Shown here one piece after another: positions 44,361 through 47,061 of a DNA stretch of 47,061 nt. A program made the translations under genes and the position numbers. How positions within the stretch are numbered: the first letter of the stretch is position 1; the number at the start of each line of letters is the position of its first letter. A model generated the notes under the pieces. That model was not told the origin of the DNA. It did not search any database and was given only the letters and a program-made list of their open reading frames with translations. Source of the stretch: Opitutales bacterium (GTDB taxonomy: Bacteria; Verrucomicrobiota; Verrucomicrobiia; Opitutales; T3Sed10-336); NCBI GenBank assembly GCA_007130045.1, contig SLTG01000110.1, positions 1 through 47,061 on the forward strand, read 5' to 3'.

Positions 44361-44941
44361 TGACCACGATCGTGATCATGGTCGTGCTCGTCATCGTGAT
44401 CATGCCCCTGCTCGTCATCATGCACAAGCTCCTCGATTTCTCGGAGCTTTATGAGATGGAGCGTACGCAATCCGACTTCCCCGCTTCCGTCCATCAAAAT
44501 CCCCGTGTAGCCCGCATCCCACGGCGAGGTGTGCCCGTGGGCGATCATCTCGTCGTCGGCATAGGCGTGGAAATGCCGGCCGTCGGCGGCGACCCGCAGA
44601 GACGCCCATCCGTGCGCGTGGTGGTGACCGTCGTCAAGGACCTCGGCTTCCCCTTCCTCGCGGCGGCCGATTCGGACTGCATCACCTTCGTAGTCGAGAA
44701 ACTCGTAGCGGGCCGGTTCGTGGAAGTGGTGCGCCAGCCCGACACGTCCCTCGAAATCGCCGGCGTTCATCACCATTTCCAGGCCGATGTCGTCGGTCCC
44801 CTCCGGAACGATCAGGAAAAGCAGCCCATCGCCGGTCTCGGCGCCAATCTCCAGGTAAAACCCTTCTTCGTCCTCGCGGGTGTGAAAATGCAGACGTTCC
44901 CCGGCGTTCTCTCCGTGGAGTTCGATGCGTTCCCGGAACAC
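44357..44941 (-). CDS. Unrecognised protein with His/Asp-rich C-terminal tail
   Basis: 194 residues with a GTG start; an in-frame TGA 18 bases upstream limits extension. The middle and C-terminal part (HGWASLRVAADGRHFHAYAD, then GHTSPWDAGYTGILMDGSGE and VGLRTLHLIKL) resemble the beta-sandwich found in DUF1080/LamG-like domains. The final stretch is HDDEQGHDHDDEHDHDHDRG, a likely Zn or Ni/Cu-binding tail. No signal peptide is visible, so the N-terminus may have been lost as in its neighbours. Its stop overlaps the HsdS fragment's ATG. Function unknown. Confidence 0.55.
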   Translation of the reverse strand: MFRERIELHGENAGERLHFHTREDEEGFYLEIGAETGDGLLFLIVPEGTDDIGLEMVMNAGDFEGRVGLAHHFHEPARYEFLDYEGDAVRIGRREEGEAEVLDDGHHHAHGWASLRVAADGRHFHAYADDEMIAHGHTSPWDAGYTGILMDGSGEVGLRTLHLIKLREIEELVHDDEQGHDHDDEHDHDHDRGQ

Positions 44942-45113
44942 TTCCGCGACGTTCTTTCAGGCGCGCCTCTGCGGTGCCCGCTCCCTATCCCTGCTACCAA
45001 TCTTTCCGTGTATTCCGCGTACTCCGTTGTTCCCAATCCCATCCGCCGATTCGTCCATTCGCCGTCTCGCCGTTCCCCCCGCCCCGGTTTGCCCGGGAAA
45101 GGTCGCGCGCCCG
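44942..45113. other. Intergenic stretch with degenerate ACACGGAA-type simple sequence
   Basis: 172 bases without a gene. On the minus strand a run near 44998-45030 reads GGAGTACGCGGAATACACGG, a short degenerate tandem pattern of GGARTAC units. Nothing else is recognised. Confidence 0.4.
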
Positions 45114-45775
45114 TCAGGCGACTCCTGCCGGCACCCTGAGTCCCGCCGCTTCGTCCCGCGCGGTCTCGGCCAGGAGAGTGCTCAAATAACGCTCGCCGCC
45201 GCTCGGCGCCACAGTCACGATTCGCTTGCCTGCCATGCCGGGTCGCTTCGCGATTTCCAGGGCCGCCCACACATTCGCGCCGGTCGAAATGCCGGCGAAG
45301 ATGCCCTCCGCAAGCGCCAGCCTCCGGGAGGTATCCAGGGCCTCCTCGTTTCCAACCGTCACGACCTCGTCGATCACCTCGCGATTGAGGACCGCCGGAA
45401 CGAAGCCGGCCCCGATGCCCTGAATCTTGTGCGGGGCAGGATCTCCCCCGGACAACACGGGACTCGCCGACGGCTCCACCGCCACCGAGTGCAACTCCTT
45501 GCGACTCTTGATGACTTCCGAGAGGCCGGTAATCGTGCCTCCGGTGCCGACACCGGCAACGAAGACGTCGATTCGCCCTTCGGTCGCACGCCAGATCTCC
45601 TCCGCCGTGGTGCGCCGGTGCACCTCGGGGTTGGCCGGATTTTCGAACTGTCCCGGCATGAAAGCCCGGTCGCCAAACTCCTCCTGCAGCGCACGAGCAC
45701 GGGCGACCGCCCCGGACATCCCTTTCGGCCCCGGAGTCAGTTCGATATCCGCTCCGAGCATGCGCACGTTTTCCT
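45114..45775 (-). pseudogene. Cysteine synthase (CysK-like) lacking its N-terminal half
   Basis: About 220 codons beginning [12 protein letters not shown], which corresponds to the middle of a ~310-residue PLP fold-type II enzyme. Present: [38 protein letters not shown] (the PLP phosphate loop), [26 protein letters not shown] and [15 protein letters not shown]. Missing: the PLP lysine with its NPxxSVKDR context and the TSGNTG substrate loop. An in-frame stop lies just upstream of 45775, so nothing restores the N-terminus nearby. It cannot make cysteine. Confidence 0.85.
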
Positions 45776-46091
45776 GTCAATTTACCAAAGAAATACGCCC
45801 GGGGCCAGGCATCGTTTGCCAACCCCCGCCCGGATTTTGCCCCGGGCAAAGCGGTGTTCCGAACGCGCGCCGGTCCCACACAAGCCTCCGGCGCGGAGTG
45901 TTTCGACCCACGCGCCGGTCCTCGTCGACATTCGCCGTTCCGTCTCCACGGGTTGGACAAATTCTTGGAGATTCCCTATTTTCTTTAAGGGATCAGGACA
46001 GTTCGCGGGTATTATTTCCCAAACGAACGTCATTACCTTCGCCGCTACGTCCGTGCCAATCTGAAAAAGTTCACAAACGGGGAGATTCCGT
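45776..46091. repeat. Non-coding region with stacked inverted repeats ahead of the P1B-ATPase
   Basis: 316 bases. GCCCGGGGC (45797-45805) is inverted at 45839-45847, the latter also sitting in the odd palindrome TTGCCCCGGGCAA. CGCGCCGG (45866-45873) is inverted at 45888-45895 with a 14-base loop. These could form two stable hairpins or a terminator of earlier genes. No reading frame here resembles a protein, and I see no recognisable copper-regulator operator. Confidence 0.45.
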
Positions 46092-47061
46092 ATGAAAGAT
46101 CCAATCATTACCATCACCGTTCCCGATATGGGGAGCGATCACTGCGCCGGCATCGTCCGGGAATCGCTCGAACGGCTTCCCGGAGTCGCCGAAGTCCGCA
46201 CCAACAGCGCCCGGCATCGCGTCACAGTAACCGGCAAAAACGGAAACCCCGCCGTCGAGGAGCTCCGCCGGGTGATCGAGCGCGCGGGCTACACGGTGGA
46301 TTCCATTGCGGTGGAAGGAGAAGCAACCGTGTGGCTGACCGTTCCTGGGATGGGGAGCGATCACTGTGCCGGCATCGTCCGCGATTCGCTTCAGCGTCAC
46401 GATTCCGTAGTGGACGTTCAAATACGTCTCGCCCGCCACCGCGCGGGGGTCCGGGTCGCCGGCGACGCCCTGACCGCGGCCGACCTCAGGAAGATCGTGG
46501 AGAAGGCCGGCTACGAGGTCAGCGACGTGATCGAGGAAGGGGAGGAATCCGACGAGGACGCTTCCGAGGAAGCCTACCTTTCCAAAGCCTGGAAGAATCT
46601 GTGGCTGGCGATGACCCCGACCATCGCGATCATGGTGCTGATGATGCCCCACATGTTCTGGACGCCGATTCCGGGATACCTGTACTTCATCGCCTTGCTG
46701 GCAATCCCCGTGGTGTTCGTCGCCGGCCGGGAAACCCACGTTTCCGCATGGCGCTCGCTGACCAACCGCACCGCCAACATGGACGTGCTCATCAGCATGG
46801 GCAGTCTCCCGCCCTACTTCATCGGGCTCGCGGGCTTCTTCACGCCAATGACGTCCTTCATCGAAATGGCCGCGACGATCATGGCCTTCCATCTGCTCGG
46901 CCGCTACCTGGAGACCCGTGCCAAAGGCCGGGCCTCCCAGGCGATCCAGAAGTTGCTGCACCTCGGCGCCAAGACCGCGCGCGTCGAACGCGACGGCGAG
47001 GAAACGGAGGTTTCGGTCAAGGAGCTGCACCCCGGGGACGTCATGATCATTCGCCCCGGCG
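46092..47061 (+). CDS. Copper/heavy-metal P1B-type ATPase, partial (cut by window end)
   Basis: 323 codons visible. The ATG follows GGGGAG at a normal distance. Two ferredoxin-like HMA domains (about 1-75 and 76-150) each carry M-G-S-D-H-C-A-G-I-V where M-x-C-x-x-C is usual. After an acidic linker come the first membrane helices (WLAMTPTIAIMVLMM, YFIALLAIPVVFVAG), the SLTNRTANMDVLISMGS region and the actuator entry HLLGRYLETRAKGRASQAI followed by LHPGDVMIIRPG, matching CopA-type exporters. Helix 6 CPC, DKTG and the nucleotide domain lie beyond the window. Metal could be Cu or another soft ion. Confidence 0.92.
   Translation, partial: MKDPIITITVPDMGSDHCAGIVRESLERLPGVAEVRTNSARHRVTVTGKNGNPAVEELRRVIERAGYTVDSIAVEGEATVWLTVPGMGSDHCAGIVRDSLQRHDSVVDVQIRLARHRAGVRVAGDALTAADLRKIVEKAGYEVSDVIEEGEESDEDASEEAYLSKAWKNLWLAMTPTIAIMVLMMPHMFWTPIPGYLYFIALLAIPVVFVAGRETHVSAWRSLTNRTANMDVLISMGSLPPYFIGLAGFFTPMTSFIEMAATIMAFHLLGRYLETRAKGRASQAIQKLLHLGAKTARVERDGEETEVSVKELHPGDVMIIRPG

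Noticed and set aside
45782-46117. 111-codon minus-strand frame upstream of the cysteine synthase remnant
   Set aside because: Crosses the hairpin region and the ATPase start, with no domain; likely chance.
46071-47030. Long minus-strand open frame opposite the P1B-ATPase
   Set aside because: It is a GC-rich antisense shadow; the plus strand has HMA domains and membrane helices with a ribosome-binding site.

Overview
The window is high-GC bacterial chromosome with dense gene packing and long runs of minus-strand genes. Its centre is one continuous division and cell-wall (dcw) cluster followed on the same strand by translation genes. The order (mraZ, a small ORF, rsmH, ftsL, ftsI, murE, murF, mraY, a LysM lipoprotein, ftsW, murG, murB, ddl, ftsQ, ftsA, a divergent ftsZ, then rpmI-rplT-pheS-pheT and gatC-gatA-gatB), the noncanonical FtsZ and the RAYT-like transposase trace suggest a member of Verrucomicrobiota, perhaps an Opitutae-like lineage. 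This is inference from gene order and protein character; no rRNA gene is present to confirm it.

Layout. 1-1417 (-): a decayed SbcC-like ATPase that runs into a fragment of a REP-associated (Y1) transposase. 1414-6334 (-): SbcD-like nuclease, tRNA-Gly(GCC) with a terminator, orphan PAS histidine kinase, glycerate kinase, and a Tat-exported Fe/Mn superoxide dismutase. 6579-14204 (-): gatB, gatA, gatC, pheT, pheS, rplT, rpmI. 14325-31550 (-): the dcw cluster, tightly overlapped by 1 to 4 bases at most junctions and headed by mraZ with a clear repeated operator. 31654-32532 (+): a TlyA-type methyltransferase, divergent from mraZ. 32754-35006 (-): priA. 35381-38434 (+): a Fur-like regulator, a TPR-like protein, nadA and an MFS permease. 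38450-38658: a structured inverted-repeat element. 38684-40867: a small lipoprotein, a DtxR/MntR-type regulator and trxB.

From about 40.87 to 45.8 kb the character changes. Nearly every gene is a remnant with its middle or one end missing: a DrrA-like ABC ATPase reduced to its two ends, an MgtE reduced to 64 codons, a frameshifted outer-membrane protein, an HsdS fragment fused in frame to an azoreductase that lacks its N-terminus, and a cysteine synthase without its N-terminal half. A tandem fluC/crcB pair among them is intact. The window ends inside a copper-type P1B-ATPase whose two N-terminal metal-binding domains both carry M-x-S-D-H-C instead of M-x-C-x-x-C.

The core 27 kb acts as one growth module: MraZ-controlled cluster transcription, lipid II assembly (MurE, MurF, MraY, MurG, MurB, Ddl), septal synthesis (FtsW, FtsI, FtsQ, FtsL) and the FtsA-FtsZ ring. 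Two things stand out there: murC is absent from the cluster, and MurE has lost the carbamylated-lysine position and several substrate-binding residues while keeping its ATPase and C-terminal motifs. No CRISPR array, prophage or intact insertion sequence was seen.
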